64,000 nt of DNA, from assembly GCF_000299875.1 (NCBI RefSeq), contig NZ_AMRK01000010.1, forward strand, positions 81,031 to 145,030. Reading direction: 5' to 3'. Every line of letters starts with the position of its first letter. Within the stretch, counting starts at the first letter, position 1. Origin of the DNA: Celeribacter baekdonensis B30 (lineage in GTDB: Bacteria > Pseudomonadota > Alphaproteobacteria > Rhodobacterales > Rhodobacteraceae). Both the position numbers and the translations under genes were made by a program. Positions 36,423 through 44,812 of the stretch are shown piece after piece. Under the pieces are notes generated by a model that worked only from the letters and a program-made list of their open reading frames with translations, searched no databases and had not been told where the DNA came from.

Positions 36423-36996
36423 CCTTTGAGCGGCTTTTCGTGACGTCATCGAGCATCAGGCTGGAGATGTGTAACCCCTGAAAACCGTTCGGTGTCGAAG
36501 GTTTCTACACACCTGACGCAGCGGGGATTGCGAAAAATCATCAGAAAAGAGCGACAGAAAGTCCTCAGAAACAGTGCAATGGCTGTTGGTCTTATCTTTA
36601 CACTGGAAATTATGTGAGCAAGACCAAGGACAAGAATACTGCAACTTAGTTTGGTAAAGCAACTCAGTTTTCGATCATACCATCGGCTGGGTGGGGAAGG
36701 GCTGGGGATGACTGCGCGGCGAAACAACATGCGTGCGTTTCATCTCAGTGGTCGGTGGGCTAGTCGTCGCGTGCAGGAGACCTGAGCGTGGGTGACCTCG
36801 TCTGGCACGCTTTCCTGCCGTCGGCATTGTGTGACCCAGTCACATGGGCCCATTGCCGCCGGTCGCGAGTGTGCCAATACCGCGATGCGGCTTCCCCGAA
36901 GCGGCCGCTCATGGCCTGCCGCAGCAAAATCCGGGGACGAATATCGCAGATGTGGACGGTAATCCTCCCCGTTTTAACGGGGTGCATAAGTAGACC
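36423..36996. other. Gene-free stretch with a repeat shared with 57.9 kb
   Basis: No convincing gene in 574 bases. The right part (about 36840-36965) is the inverted partner of a sequence at about 57905-58035. The rest appears to be decayed sequence between the ScpB gene and IS fragments. Confidence 0.55.
36840..36965. repeat. Imperfect ~110-bp inverted repeat, copy 1
   Basis: Read on the minus strand it matches the plus strand at about 57905-58035. The best-conserved stretch contains CGTCCCCGGATTTTGCTGC and, after a short gap, GGCCGCTTCGGGGA. It could be a remnant of a mobile-element end or a degenerate non-coding repeat. Confidence 0.65.
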
Positions 36997-37278
36997 TCAG
37001 GTAGCCATCTTTAGTTTCTGGGCGGGTGTGATGCCGCCGATGCCCATGTTGGGGCGCTCGTTGTTGTAAGTCCATAGCCAGTCGGTTGCGATCTGCTGCG
37101 CCTCCTCGATGGTTTCAAAGATGTAGAGATCCAGCCATTCATGCCGGACCGTCCTGTTGTATCGCTCAACATAGGCGTTCTGCTGCGGCTTTCCGGGTTG
37201 GATGTATGCCAAGGCAATGCCCCGGTTCTCGGCCCATTCCATGAGGGTGCCACTGACGTATTCTCCGTCCCGTAACAC
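36997..37278 (-). pseudogene. IS3-family transposase OrfB, C-terminal fragment
   Basis: The 93 codons begin at about the second catalytic region (DGEYVSGTLMEWAENRGI) and continue YIQPGKPQQNAYVERYNRTVRHEWLD, with the third acidic residue of the DDE triad in VERYNR. They end RPNMGIGGITPAQKL. The N-terminal half is missing here, and the frame opens next to the non-coding flank of the IS110-family element. Confidence 0.85.
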
Positions 37279-37300
37279 CTTCGAAATGGTGCTGATATAA

Positions 37301-37390
37301 GGCTATGATTGCCTGCGCAGCCCCCAAATAGCGCAGCAGGTGATCATAGCCGCTCTCAGGCCCCTACTGTGGTTTTTGCAACAAACCACA
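37301..37390 (+). ncRNA. Hairpin-rich leader of the IS110-family gene, candidate guide (bridge) RNA region
   Basis: GGCTATGAT (37301-37309) pairs with ATCATAGCC (37343-37351), and inside it CCTGC (37312-37316) pairs with GCAGG (37336-37340). A second hairpin is TGTGGTTT (37368-37375) with AAACCACA (37383-37390). IS110-group elements express a structured bridge RNA from the non-coding flank of the recombinase gene. The position upstream of the transposase fits, but the function is inferred from structure and context only. Confidence 0.45.
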
Positions 37391-37408
37391 CCGCAAGGGA
37401 GACCGACT

Positions 37409-38536
37409 ATGACCGATGCCACTATTGCACAGACCGAGCCTGTTTTGATTGTGATCGATATCGCAAAAGCTCGCCATGAAGTTTTAATCGCTATTCCGGG
37501 TAAAAAGCGCCGTCGCCGTCTGACGGTGCTGAACCAGCTCGGGGACGCCGGTTTCGAAGTCAAGTTGGTGTCGTCCGTCGCTTTGGCCCGCACCCGCGAG
37601 GCTTTGAACAACAGTTGGGACAAGAATGATCCAAAGGATGCCCCGGTCATCCTGCATATGATGCAGATCGGGAACGAGCAATTCTACCAAGACCCCATGC
37701 TCTGCGGCACGAACGATCTTCAGGAATTGTCCAAAACGCATGACATCGTCTCGCGCTCGAAGACAGAACTTTGGCACCGAGTGTTGACCCATTATCTGTC
37801 GCTGTATTGGCCCGAGGCAGAACGATTTCACCGCAGTTCGCGCAGTGATTGGTTCTTTGCCTTCCTCGAGCGGTATCCTTCACCGCATTTTATCTCTGCC
37901 ATGGGCCAAGAGGCCTTCATTGCCGATGCTTGGAAAGTTGTCGGCCGCAAGGTCTCAAAAGAACGTTTGCTTGCAGATATTTATCAGACCGCCATGTCAT
38001 CTGTAGGGCTGCCCATTGCTCCAGACTCTGACGCCGCCAGGATGTTTCGTTTGGTCTTGAGTGAAGGGCGCAGCCTGATCGCTCAGCGCAATGAGATTGA
38101 GGATCGGGCTGTCGAACTGCTCAAGGACAATATCGACTACCAACTCCTGACCTCCATCCCGGGGATCGGGCCGATCAATGCGCTGACCATCCTGGCGGAG
38201 GCAGGCGATCTGCGCCGCTTTCAGCATCACCGCCAGTTTCTGAAGTTCTGTGGCATGGAGCTGGCGACGATCCAGTCCGGTACGTTCCGAGGCCAGACCA
38301 AACTGTCAAAATACGGCAACGCCCGATTGCGCCGCACACTTTGGATGGCCGGTCAGGTGGCGATCATGCAGCGCACCAACAGCTTCCGCGATAAATTCGA
38401 GCGTTACATATCCAAGGATCGGCAAAACACCCATTTGCGCCGCAAGGCGTATACCGCAATCGCTGCCAAGATGGCCCGCACCGTGCACGGGATCATCAAA
38501 CACGGCGAACCCTATCGTCCCTTCTTTGAGGGATGA
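37409..38536 (+). CDS. IS110-family transposase (DEDD recombinase)
   Basis: 375 residues from ATG 37409 (AAGGGA upstream). The N-terminal RuvC-like DEDD domain shows LIVIDIAKARHEVLIAIPG and NNSWDKNDPKDAPVIL. The C-terminal transposase_20 domain shows LLTSIPGIGPINALTILAEAGDLRRFQHHRQFLKFCGM. The presumed catalytic serine region is IQSGTFRGQTKLSKYGNARLRRTLWMAG. The gene is intact and full length, so the element may be active. It sits between two IS3-family fragments and may have inserted into or between them. Confidence 0.92.
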   Translation: MTDATIAQTEPVLIVIDIAKARHEVLIAIPGKKRRRRLTVLNQLGDAGFEVKLVSSVALARTREALNNSWDKNDPKDAPVILHMMQIGNEQFYQDPMLCGTNDLQELSKTHDIVSRSKTELWHRVLTHYLSLYWPEAERFHRSSRSDWFFAFLERYPSPHFISAMGQEAFIADAWKVVGRKVSKERLLADIYQTAMSSVGLPIAPDSDAARMFRLVLSEGRSLIAQRNEIEDRAVELLKDNIDYQLLTSIPGIGPINALTILAEAGDLRRFQHHRQFLKFCGMELATIQSGTFRGQTKLSKYGNARLRRTLWMAGQVAIMQRTNSFRDKFERYISKDRQNTHLRRKAYTAIAAKMARTVHGIIKHGEPYRPFFEG

Positions 38537-38541
38537 TCGAC

Positions 38542-38616
38542 AGCAGAAGGACCTTTCTCTGTAACGGCCGTAGAGACGAGCTTTCGACCTCGTAGATAAT
38601 GTTCAGGCCTTCTGCT
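38542..38616. other. Nested stem-loop downstream of the IS110-family gene
   Basis: AGCAGAAGG (38542-38550) pairs with CCTTCTGCT (38608-38616), and ACGAG near 38576 pairs with CTCGT near 38589 inside it. It starts five bases after the transposase stop. It may be a terminator-like end structure or part of the element right end. Confidence 0.5.
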
Positions 38617-38787
38617 CAACGACCCGAAGATCTCGTCTTAAGGACGGTGAGAGCCGCAAAAGCGTACTCTGTGTTTGTTATGGGAGAGACATGTTGTTGA
38701 CCACAATGCCGAACTGACTCACATTCGAACGTGCTGGAATGCTTCAGCACGACAATGACCCGATGCCAAATCAGCCAATCATCCCGC

Positions 38788-39327
38788 TCATAGGACGTTA
38801 TCGCTGACAATACAAGCTGGCTTTCCGTAGACGCGCGCAAGCGCATACAGCTCCCGCGCAACCCGAGCGCCCGATATGCTGGTGTCGGCCATCAGGCATA
38901 GGTTCTCACGGCAGCAATCGTCGTTCACAGCCAACATGCGGAATTTGCGAGACGCGCCGAACGTGTCAGACACAAAATCCAGCGACCAACGCTCACCAGG
39001 CCTCAACGCTACAGGCATCGGCGTTCTTGATCCTCGCGCTCGTTTGCGACCTCTTCTCCGTCTGACGCCCAGCTTTTCCTCGGTGTAGATACGATACAGC
39101 TTCTTGTGGTTCATGATCATGCCTTTGCGTTCCAACAGCACGCCAATCCGGCGATAACCGAACCGGCGCCGTTTGCTGGCAATCGCCTTCATCTCTTCGC
39201 GAACTTCAGGATTGTCCGGCGGCTTGTTACACCGGACGGTCTTGGGATCGACACCGACAAGCCTGCACGCCCGACGTTGAGAGATGCCATGATCCCGCAT
39301 CGCCTTGCATGCCGCAGCCTGTCGCAC
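38788..39327 (-). pseudogene. IS3-family transposase OrfB, N-terminal fragment
   Basis: 180 codons of an IS3-type OrfB: QRRACRLVGVDPKTVR, RRRFGYRRIGVLLERKG, GERWSLDFVSDTFGASRKFRMLAV (first catalytic Asp) and ARVYGKPACIVSDN (second). The frame breaks immediately after SDN. The matching C-terminal half is not adjacent. The OrfB tail at 36997 looks like a different IS3 subgroup, so the two halves may not be one gene. Confidence 0.85.
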
Positions 39328-39338
39328 ATTCGGTGTCG

Positions 39339-39602
39339 TCAGTTCTTTCCCAGCAAATCCTTCAGCACTACGTTGTCGAGCATTGTATCTGCCAGCAGGC
39401 GCTTCAGCTTAGCGTTCTCGTCCTCGAGCGATTTTAGGCGGTGGGTATCAGAAACGGTCATGCCACCATACTTGGCTTTGAACTTGTAAAACGAAGCAGG
39501 GCTTAGACCGTGCCTGCGGCACACCTCAGCAGCTGGCATCCCAGCTTCTTGTTCTTTGATCATCCCAATAATTTGGGCCTCGGTAAAACGACTCTGTCGC
39601 AT
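39339..39602 (-). CDS. IS3-family transposase OrfA
   Basis: An 87-residue OrfA with HTH region FTEAQIIGMIKEQEAGMPAAEVCRRHGLSPASFYKFKAKYGGM and the leucine-zipper-like tail LKSLEDENAKLKRLLADTMLDNVVLKDLLGK. It precedes the OrfB fragment on the minus strand with a short gap in another frame, the usual -1 frameshift arrangement. It is intact, but its partner is broken, so the element is dead. Confidence 0.9.
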   Translation of the reverse strand: MRQSRFTEAQIIGMIKEQEAGMPAAEVCRRHGLSPASFYKFKAKYGGMTVSDTHRLKSLEDENAKLKRLLADTMLDNVVLKDLLGKN

Positions 39603-39686
39603 TTGCTTGCTCCTTCAAAGGTTGAGCAAACTCTACATTAAAGTGAGGGAAGTTTCGGGGGGCTGGTCAACAGCAATGCAATCGGT

Positions 39687-39893
39687 TTAGCCAAATACCT
39701 CAGTTGCACAGTCGATGAATGCACGTAGTTTGGGCGTTGCCTGCCTGTCTGGCGCATAGATCAGATGCATCGGGCGCGTTGGAACCTTGTAGTCAGGGAG
39801 AAGTGTCTGAAACCTCCCGGCGGCGACATCAGAGGCCACCAACTTGAAAGGTTGCAGGATCACACCCAGATCGCGCTGCCTCAGCGCCTGATT
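39687..39893 (-). pseudogene. LysR-family regulator C-terminal remnant
   Basis: 68 codons without a start encode the last lobe of an LTTR effector domain: QALRQRDLGVILQPFKLVASDVAAGRFQTLLPDY, then PMHLIYAPDRQATPKLRAFIDCATEVFG and TAA. It breaks at about 39893, where conjugation-related sequence begins. Confidence 0.75.
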
Positions 39894-39964
39894 TTAGCTA
39901 TGCCAAATGGTGGTCTTGTGCATGGTCTTCGCCGGTCAGCTAACGCCGTTAGCTATCATGCTAG

Positions 39965-40657
39965 AAGGGCGAGAATTTCGAGAAGACCGCTCGGCTTCGG
40001 GCGCTCAACGGCGACGAGGTCTATCGCTTCAGCCCGTTTGATTGGGCCAATGCCACGCATTGTTACAACCCGCTTGCGCGGATCGCCAATGCCCCGAGCT
40101 TTGCGCAGCGTTTCACCGAGGTCTCGATCCTGGCCGACCTCTTCCTCGACAAGGACAACAAGCAACTCGACACCTTCTCCGAGGCCGGCAAGTCCATCTT
40201 TGTTGCGGCTTGTCTGCTGGCGATCCAGCGGGGCACGCCGAACCTCGGCGAGGTAAACAAGATCGTCGCCGGGGGTGAGTACAAGAACGCCCAGTACAAG
40301 ACCTATGCCGACGAGGCCGAAGAAGACATCCTGCGCGAGCTTTGGACCAACGCTGCCTCTGCCTCGTCGCGGCTGCTGACCTCGAACATTCAGGCGCTGA
40401 TGACCGCCAGTCTCAAGCAATGGGACAATCCGGCGGTACGCTCGGCCACGCAAGACAGCGACTTTGATTTCTCGACCCTCCGCAAGAGCCCGCAGTCGCT
40501 TTACATCGCTGTGTCCGAGGATCACATCGTGACCCTGGAGACCGGGCGCGGGCAGCCTGAACCCGAAATGCTAGAGCGGGAAGCGGCGGTGCCAAAGGGA
40601 TGGGAGGCGGCGCTCGGCCGGCAGGAGGATTTCATTGAGGAGTTGTTGGGCGGGTAA
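39965..40657 (+). pseudogene. TraG/VirD4 coupling-protein fragment
   Basis: A startless 230-codon frame encodes the middle of a conjugative coupling protein: GENFEKTARLRALNGDEVYRFSPFDW, CYNPLARIANAP, EVSILADLFLDKDNKQLDTFSEAGKSIFVAACLLAIQRG and SRLLTSNIQALMTASLKQWDNPAVRSAT, then SLYIAVSEDHI. It then jumps to a short acidic tail (RQEDFIEELLGG). Walker A, expected upstream, is absent, and the switch to the tail suggests an internal deletion. It marks a lost type IV conjugation system. Confidence 0.8.
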
Positions 40658-41395
40658 AGGTGACCATCACGAGAACGGCCCGATCCGGACATTTGCCGGG
40701 AGAGCCGTTGCTGCGGTGCGGCTTCCGTAAACCTGCTTTTGATGGCGCCGTGCAGCATCGCCCGGTTGACTGAAGTCCGCGTTGCAGACATTGGGTCAGA
40801 AATGCCTGATGTTTGAGGGGCGTCACGTACTGGTCTCGCTTTTCCGACCCCATCGGATCAGGTCCATGTGACGGTCCAAGAAAAAATGATTTAAAATCGT
40901 ATATTTGTGAGCATTCTCCGTTCGGTTAGGCGCCTTTGAGGTACGCGCTATGCATGTATTTTCTGCGTTTGAGTGACCTTTTGGGTCGCTTCAGCCGTCT
41001 CGAGCCTTAAAAATGGTGCAAAACGGGTGACCAAATTCGACTTGAAGCAGGCTAATATCCATTGAAGGATCGTGGGGAGTTCCAGCCGCTTGTGCGTAGA
41101 TGTGGTAGGTCATTGGCCGCCGCTATCGAACGAGCGATTGCCCGCACGTTTTAGTTGATAGGGTCAGCTTTCGCGATTGCGACAGCCTGGAATCGGACTA
41201 GGGTCGGTCCAGGTACAGCGTCAGCCAGATATGTTTCTCTTGGTTGGTTTGTGTCATGCTCAGTTCCGTCGGCGAGAGCGCCTCAGCAGAGAGGTCCAGA
41301 ACCAGCTCGCGGCGATCATCGAAGCGAGTTGGCGAAGGGCTGTGCCGGCAGGTGCCGAGTTAATGGGATCACATTCACGGATGCCGTGAACGGCC
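40658..41395. other. Gene-free decayed stretch
   Basis: 738 bases between the TraG fragment and cysE in which I see no credible gene on either strand, no clear hairpins and no long repeats. Confidence 0.5.
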
Positions 41396-42199
41396 TTAAA
41401 TCTGTTGGTCCATCCTTTGCGATGGCATCTGTGAAGCGCGGTGCCATCGAACAACTTTTGCAGGAATGCCCGCGACGGTGGCGTTTGGTGGAACATTTTT
41501 CAAGACCACGCTGCCCGCCGCAACTTTGCTCATCGCTCCGATTGTTACATTCCCCAAAACTTTGGCGCCGGTGCCGATCAAGACGCCCTGTGCGATCTTG
41601 GGGTGTCGGTCGCCGACCTCATTGCCGGTGCCGCCCAGGGTGACGTTCTGCATGATCGAGACATTGTCGTCGATGACCGTCGTCTCACCGATCACGACTC
41701 CGGCCCCGTGGTCGAGCAGAAGGCCGCGTCCGATGCTGGCGGCGGGGTGGATATCAGGGCCCAGGACCAGAGACACCCGGTTGGCCAGCCAGCTGGCAAG
41801 CTCCGCGCGCCCGTCTTTCAGGAGGTGATGCGCGATGCGATGTGCCTGAACCGCCTGGAACCCTTTGAAATTGAACAGGGCGTGAAAGTAGCTGGTACAG
41901 GCCGGATCGCGGTCATAGGCGGCTTCGAGGTCTGCAATTGCGGCGTTCGGAATTGACGGATGTGAATGCAAGACGTCGGCAAACAACTCCGACAGGGTGG
42001 GGATTTCAACGCCGGGCGCGTGAAGGACCGCTGACAGGTGGCGCGCGAGCATCCATTCCAGCGACGGTGCCTCCGCAAGGGGCGCAAGAACTGAGTTCAG
42101 GATCGGTTCGCGCGCGCGCAGTTGACTGACCTCGGTCAAACACATCTTGAACATGGACTGCCTTGTGTTCTCGTGGGTGGTTTTAAGCTTCATGAACAT
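41396..42199 (-). CDS. cysE: Serine O-acetyltransferase
   Basis: About 267 residues. The N-terminal helical SATase domain (EPILNSVLAPLAEAPSLEWMLARHLSAVLH, AYDRDPACTSYFHALFNFKGFQAVQAHRIAHHLL) precedes a hexapeptide left-handed beta-helix: GPDIHPAASIGRGLLLDHGAGVVIGETTVIDDNVSIMQNVTLGG, then AGIPAKVVRW. The conserved catalytic-site segment DIHPAA...DHG is intact. It makes O-acetylserine for cysteine synthesis. ATG 42199 is one of several close starts and its ribosome-binding site is weak. It stands alone between a decayed stretch and an SDR pseudogene. Confidence 0.88.
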   Translation of the reverse strand: MFMKLKTTHENTRQSMFKMCLTEVSQLRAREPILNSVLAPLAEAPSLEWMLARHLSAVLHAPGVEIPTLSELFADVLHSHPSIPNAAIADLEAAYDRDPACTSYFHALFNFKGFQAVQAHRIAHHLLKDGRAELASWLANRVSLVLGPDIHPAASIGRGLLLDHGAGVVIGETTVIDDNVSIMQNVTLGGTGNEVGDRHPKIAQGVLIGTGAKVLGNVTIGAMSKVAAGSVVLKNVPPNATVAGIPAKVVRWHRASQMPSQRMDQQI

Positions 42200-42268
42200 G
42201 GTTGATCCATTCCCGGTCGTTTGATGCACCTTGGCAGGTCTTTGAGTTCTCTGGCGTTCAAGCTCTGT

Positions 42269-42534
42269 TCAGAAGGCTTCGACATAGGACCGTAGCTCGA
42301 TTTCACAGGTCCAGGCGCTTTTGTGCTGTCGGGACAGCTCAAGGAAAGTGCGGGCAATTTCACCGGGGTGAAGCATTGTGTCCGGGTTTGCGCAGGGGTC
42401 GCCGCGGGGAGTTCCGGCGAGGATCCTGAGCGTCGCGATGCGAACGCCTCATCGTAGCCGTCTTGCGTGAATGTTCTGGCCAGTGAGACCCCGAGACCGG
42501 GGCCTGCACCAACAATCAGCGCCACTTTACGCAT
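42269..42534 (-). pseudogene. SDR-family oxidoreductase remnant with internal deletion
   Basis: The N-terminus RKVALIVGAGPGLGVSLARTFTQDGY is the Rossmann start of a short-chain dehydrogenase. The other end, in another frame, reads PDTMLHPGEIARTFLELSRQHKSAWTCEIELRSYVEAF and stop (42269-42271). This is a typical C-terminus for the same SDR subgroup. The middle, with the catalytic Ser-Tyr-Lys, is gone. Confidence 0.75.
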
Positions 42535-42859
42535 GAAACTGTTCCCAGCTCACGCGAGAGGATGCCGACATCTTGGTCACTTCGACTGGCGCGCTGAGCC
42601 AGTTTTCGTATTTGTTGAAAACGCGTGCCGTGTAGTCCTGCGCGTAGTGGAAGTTCAGAGCGTCGTCGTCTTCAAAGCATTCAAACAGATGCAACGTGTT
42701 GCTTCGGTCTTTGCTGGCGAACGCAGAAAAGACGTGGCAGCCCGGTTCTTCCAGAGTGGGAGGAATGATCTCATCCAGGGCGGCCTTGGCCGCGTCGAAA
42801 TGTTCGGGCTTTGTCTGGATCACGGCGAACAGGAACAGTTTGGGTTGATCTTCCGCCAT
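42527..42859 (-). CDS. ABM-superfamily quinol monooxygenase-like protein
   Basis: A 110-residue dimeric alpha/beta-barrel (antibiotic biosynthesis monooxygenase) protein: KLFLFAVIQTKPEHFDAAKAALDEIIPPTLEEPGC, then TLHLFECFEDDDALNFHYAQDYT. Members oxidise quinols or aromatic substrates without cofactor, or act as binding proteins. Its start abuts the upstream SDR stop (42859/42860) and its end overlaps the SDR pseudogene start, so it belongs to the TetR-SDR-ABM operon. Confidence 0.82.
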   Translation of the reverse strand: MAEDQPKLFLFAVIQTKPEHFDAAKAALDEIIPPTLEEPGCHVFSAFASKDRSNTLHLFECFEDDDALNFHYAQDYTARVFNKYENWLSAPVEVTKMSASSRVSWEQFHA

Positions 42860-43729
42860 TTACGCACCCCCCATGTAAACGGGTTTGAGGCTTTTGATGA
42901 GCTCGGCCTGGATAGGTAAAACGGCATCGTTGAAAGCTGCGACACCCATGTCCTGACCGACCTGGGTACGGATCGGGCGCGGCGCATTCATATCCACAAG
43001 ATCCGCGATCCGGTTTGCGACATTGTTGGCATCTGTGCTGGCATCCCCTTGATCGAACATGCCTTGGAACATCCCAAGAAGACGGTCGCGGCCTTGGGCC
43101 AAATTCCCATAGTCCTGAACACGCGCAGTGTCGGCGGGTGCGGGAGCCGTTGTGACAAGATCGGTTCCGTGGCCACTGGGCTCGACCAGAATTGACTCGA
43201 TGCCAAGGGACTCCAGTTCATAGTGCAGAGATTCACAATAAGCTTCCATTGCCCATTTGCTAGAACAATACAGTCCGAAAAACGGCATCCCAAAGCGGCC
43301 CGCGGAAGAACTCAGACTGACGATCAGGCCGGACTTTCTGGAGCGCATCGGCCCAAGAACGGCGCGGCTCACCCGCATGATGCCGTAGACGTTCACGTCG
43401 AACAGATCCTGGGCCTGCTCGATCGTGAAGGCCTCGGTCAGGCCAACGGGCATGACGCCGGCATTATTGATCAGCACATCAATAGGGGTCTCTGCTTCGA
43501 TTGTTGCGACAGCTGCGGTGCAGGCGGCCTCATTCGTCACATCCAGTTCGATTGGTACGATACGACCATTGGCAAAGGCTTTCAGTTCCGCAGCGGCAGC
43601 TTTGTTGCGCCCGGTCATATCGCGCATTCCGGCGTAAACCGTATGGCCGCGCGCGGCGAGTGATTTGGCCGTGCGCAGACCGATGCCCCGGCTTGCCCCG
43701 GTGATGAGAATTGTTTTTGAAGATGTCAT
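42860..43729 (-). CDS. Short-chain dehydrogenase/reductase
   Basis: A 289-residue classical SDR. It has cofactor motif TGASRGIGLRTAK, NNAGVMPVG, catalytic Ser in VSLSSSAGRFG and Tyr-Lys in YCSSKWAMEAYCESL. It is an NAD(P)-dependent oxidoreductase of unknown substrate, cytoplasmic. ATG 43729 overlaps the TetR stop (ATGA, 43726-43729). The coupling to a TetR repressor and an ABM protein suggests inducible detoxification of a small electrophile or quinone. Confidence 0.9.
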   Translation of the reverse strand: MTSSKTILITGASRGIGLRTAKSLAARGHTVYAGMRDMTGRNKAAAAELKAFANGRIVPIELDVTNEAACTAAVATIEAETPIDVLINNAGVMPVGLTEAFTIEQAQDLFDVNVYGIMRVSRAVLGPMRSRKSGLIVSLSSSAGRFGMPFFGLYCSSKWAMEAYCESLHYELESLGIESILVEPSGHGTDLVTTAPAPADTARVQDYGNLAQGRDRLLGMFQGMFDQGDASTDANNVANRIADLVDMNAPRPIRTQVGQDMGVAAFNDAVLPIQAELIKSLKPVYMGGA

Positions 43730-44334
43730 TTTTGTGTGTCCTCGGTTTTGAAAATTGTCCGCATGAAGAGCGCAAGCGGCGCGTCATTGCCGCTGGCTTT
43801 CATGCGCGTTAAGGCCCCGCTCCAGGCGTTCATCAGCCAGTCGGCGGCCTCTTCTGGAGTGAGATGTTCCAGCCCTATTTCGGACAGGTCAGCCTCGGCC
43901 AGGCACTCTGCCACCACGGCCGTCATGTTCTGCCAATGTGTGTCCAACACGGCCTGAAATGCAGGTCTCTCATCGGCAAGTTCGGTCGAGAGATTGCACA
44001 TCAGGCATCCCTGTTGGAACTTGCGGTTCCCCATGTCCTTGCGGGCGCTTTCAAAGAAGAGGCGCAGGCGGTCGATGGGGGGGAGTGTGGGGTCTTCCAG
44101 GCAGCCCTTGGCCGCCGCGACCTGTGCTTCGTTGTAGCGATTGGCCACCGCGATCCCGAAGGCCTCTTTGGAGGCGAAGTGGTGATAAAACGAGCCTTTG
44201 GGTACGCCCGAGCTTGCGAGGATCTCGTTGATCCCGCTTTCGGAAAAGCTGGTTTCCCGAAAGGCATGTTCCCCCGCATCCAAGAGTTTTTCGCGGTGCG
44301 ACATATGTGTGTTCTGATCTCTCGGACGTGCCAT
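43726..44334 (-). CDS. TetR-family regulator
   Basis: About 202 residues from ATG 44334 (GGAGG upstream). The N-terminal HTH contains HREKLLDAGEHAFRETSFSESGINEILASSGVPKGSFYHHFASKEAFG, typical of the subgroup next to quinone/SDR genes. The C-terminal part has the CLMCNLSTELADE segment found in that subgroup. It heads the minus-strand operon TetR-SDR-ABM and probably represses its own operon through the operator listed at 44369-44380. Confidence 0.9.
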   Translation of the reverse strand: MARPRDQNTHMSHREKLLDAGEHAFRETSFSESGINEILASSGVPKGSFYHHFASKEAFGIAVANRYNEAQVAAAKGCLEDPTLPPIDRLRLFFESARKDMGNRKFQQGCLMCNLSTELADERPAFQAVLDTHWQNMTAVVAECLAEADLSEIGLEHLTPEEAADWLMNAWSGALTRMKASGNDAPLALFMRTIFKTEDTQK

Positions 44335-44368
44335 CTTGGGGTCCTCCCGTTGCTTCCACAATAATAAT

Positions 44369-44380
44369 TAGACCAGTCTC
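44369..44380. promoter_or_regulatory. Candidate TetR operator TAGACCAGTCTC
   Basis: It lies 35 bases upstream of the TetR start in an AT-rich stretch. The near-palindrome TAGACC-NGTCTA is a known operator style for TetR regulators of this subgroup. It is imperfect in the last base. Confidence 0.5.
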
Positions 44381-44498
44381 TTATTAATTGAAAGTGAGGA
44401 TGACGTCACACTATTGTTACTCCCTTGTGAGGACGGGGGTGTCGTTTGGGTGTCGGATACTGGCGCAGCTCGCGCCACGCCAATATCGCATTTAGGCG

Positions 44499-44792
44499 CT
44501 AGGCACCCAAAATATGAATTTCCATTTGCAGAAAACTGTTATCCCGAAGGGGGATGAGGTCCTGATAGGCTTGTTGATCAAAAAAACCTTTCGGTGCGGC
44601 CTGATCGGGGAATTCAAGTACCAACACCGTGGCAAGGTCGCATTTGCTCGCCAAACGATCAGCAACGGGGGCACGCAGTTTTGGTATAATGCCTGCGGCT
44701 TTCAACAAAGGCTGAACCGAGTCTGCGCCTTTCTTGGCCTCTTCGGCTTTGGCAGGGTCTGGTCTTGAGAGTACGATAATATGCGCGGTCAT
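44499..44792 (-). CDS. DUF1330-type small ferredoxin-fold protein
   Basis: 97 residues. The pattern LVLEFPDQAAPKGFFDQQAYQDLIPLRDNSFLQMEIHIL matches the C-terminal half of DUF1330, a dimeric alpha/beta-barrel family of unknown function. It lies 20 bases after the SMP-30-like gene on the same strand and is probably co-transcribed. Confidence 0.7.
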   Translation of the reverse strand: MTAHIIVLSRPDPAKAEEAKKGADSVQPLLKAAGIIPKLRAPVADRLASKCDLATVLVLEFPDQAAPKGFFDQQAYQDLIPLRDNSFLQMEIHILGA

Positions 44793-44812
44793 GGCTCCTT
44801 TCCATTCCGCGA

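Noticed and set aside
40042..40525. Minus-strand and alternative-frame ORFs in the TraG fragment
   Set aside because: The plus-strand frame 2 has clear TraG/VirD4 similarity; the others are shadows.
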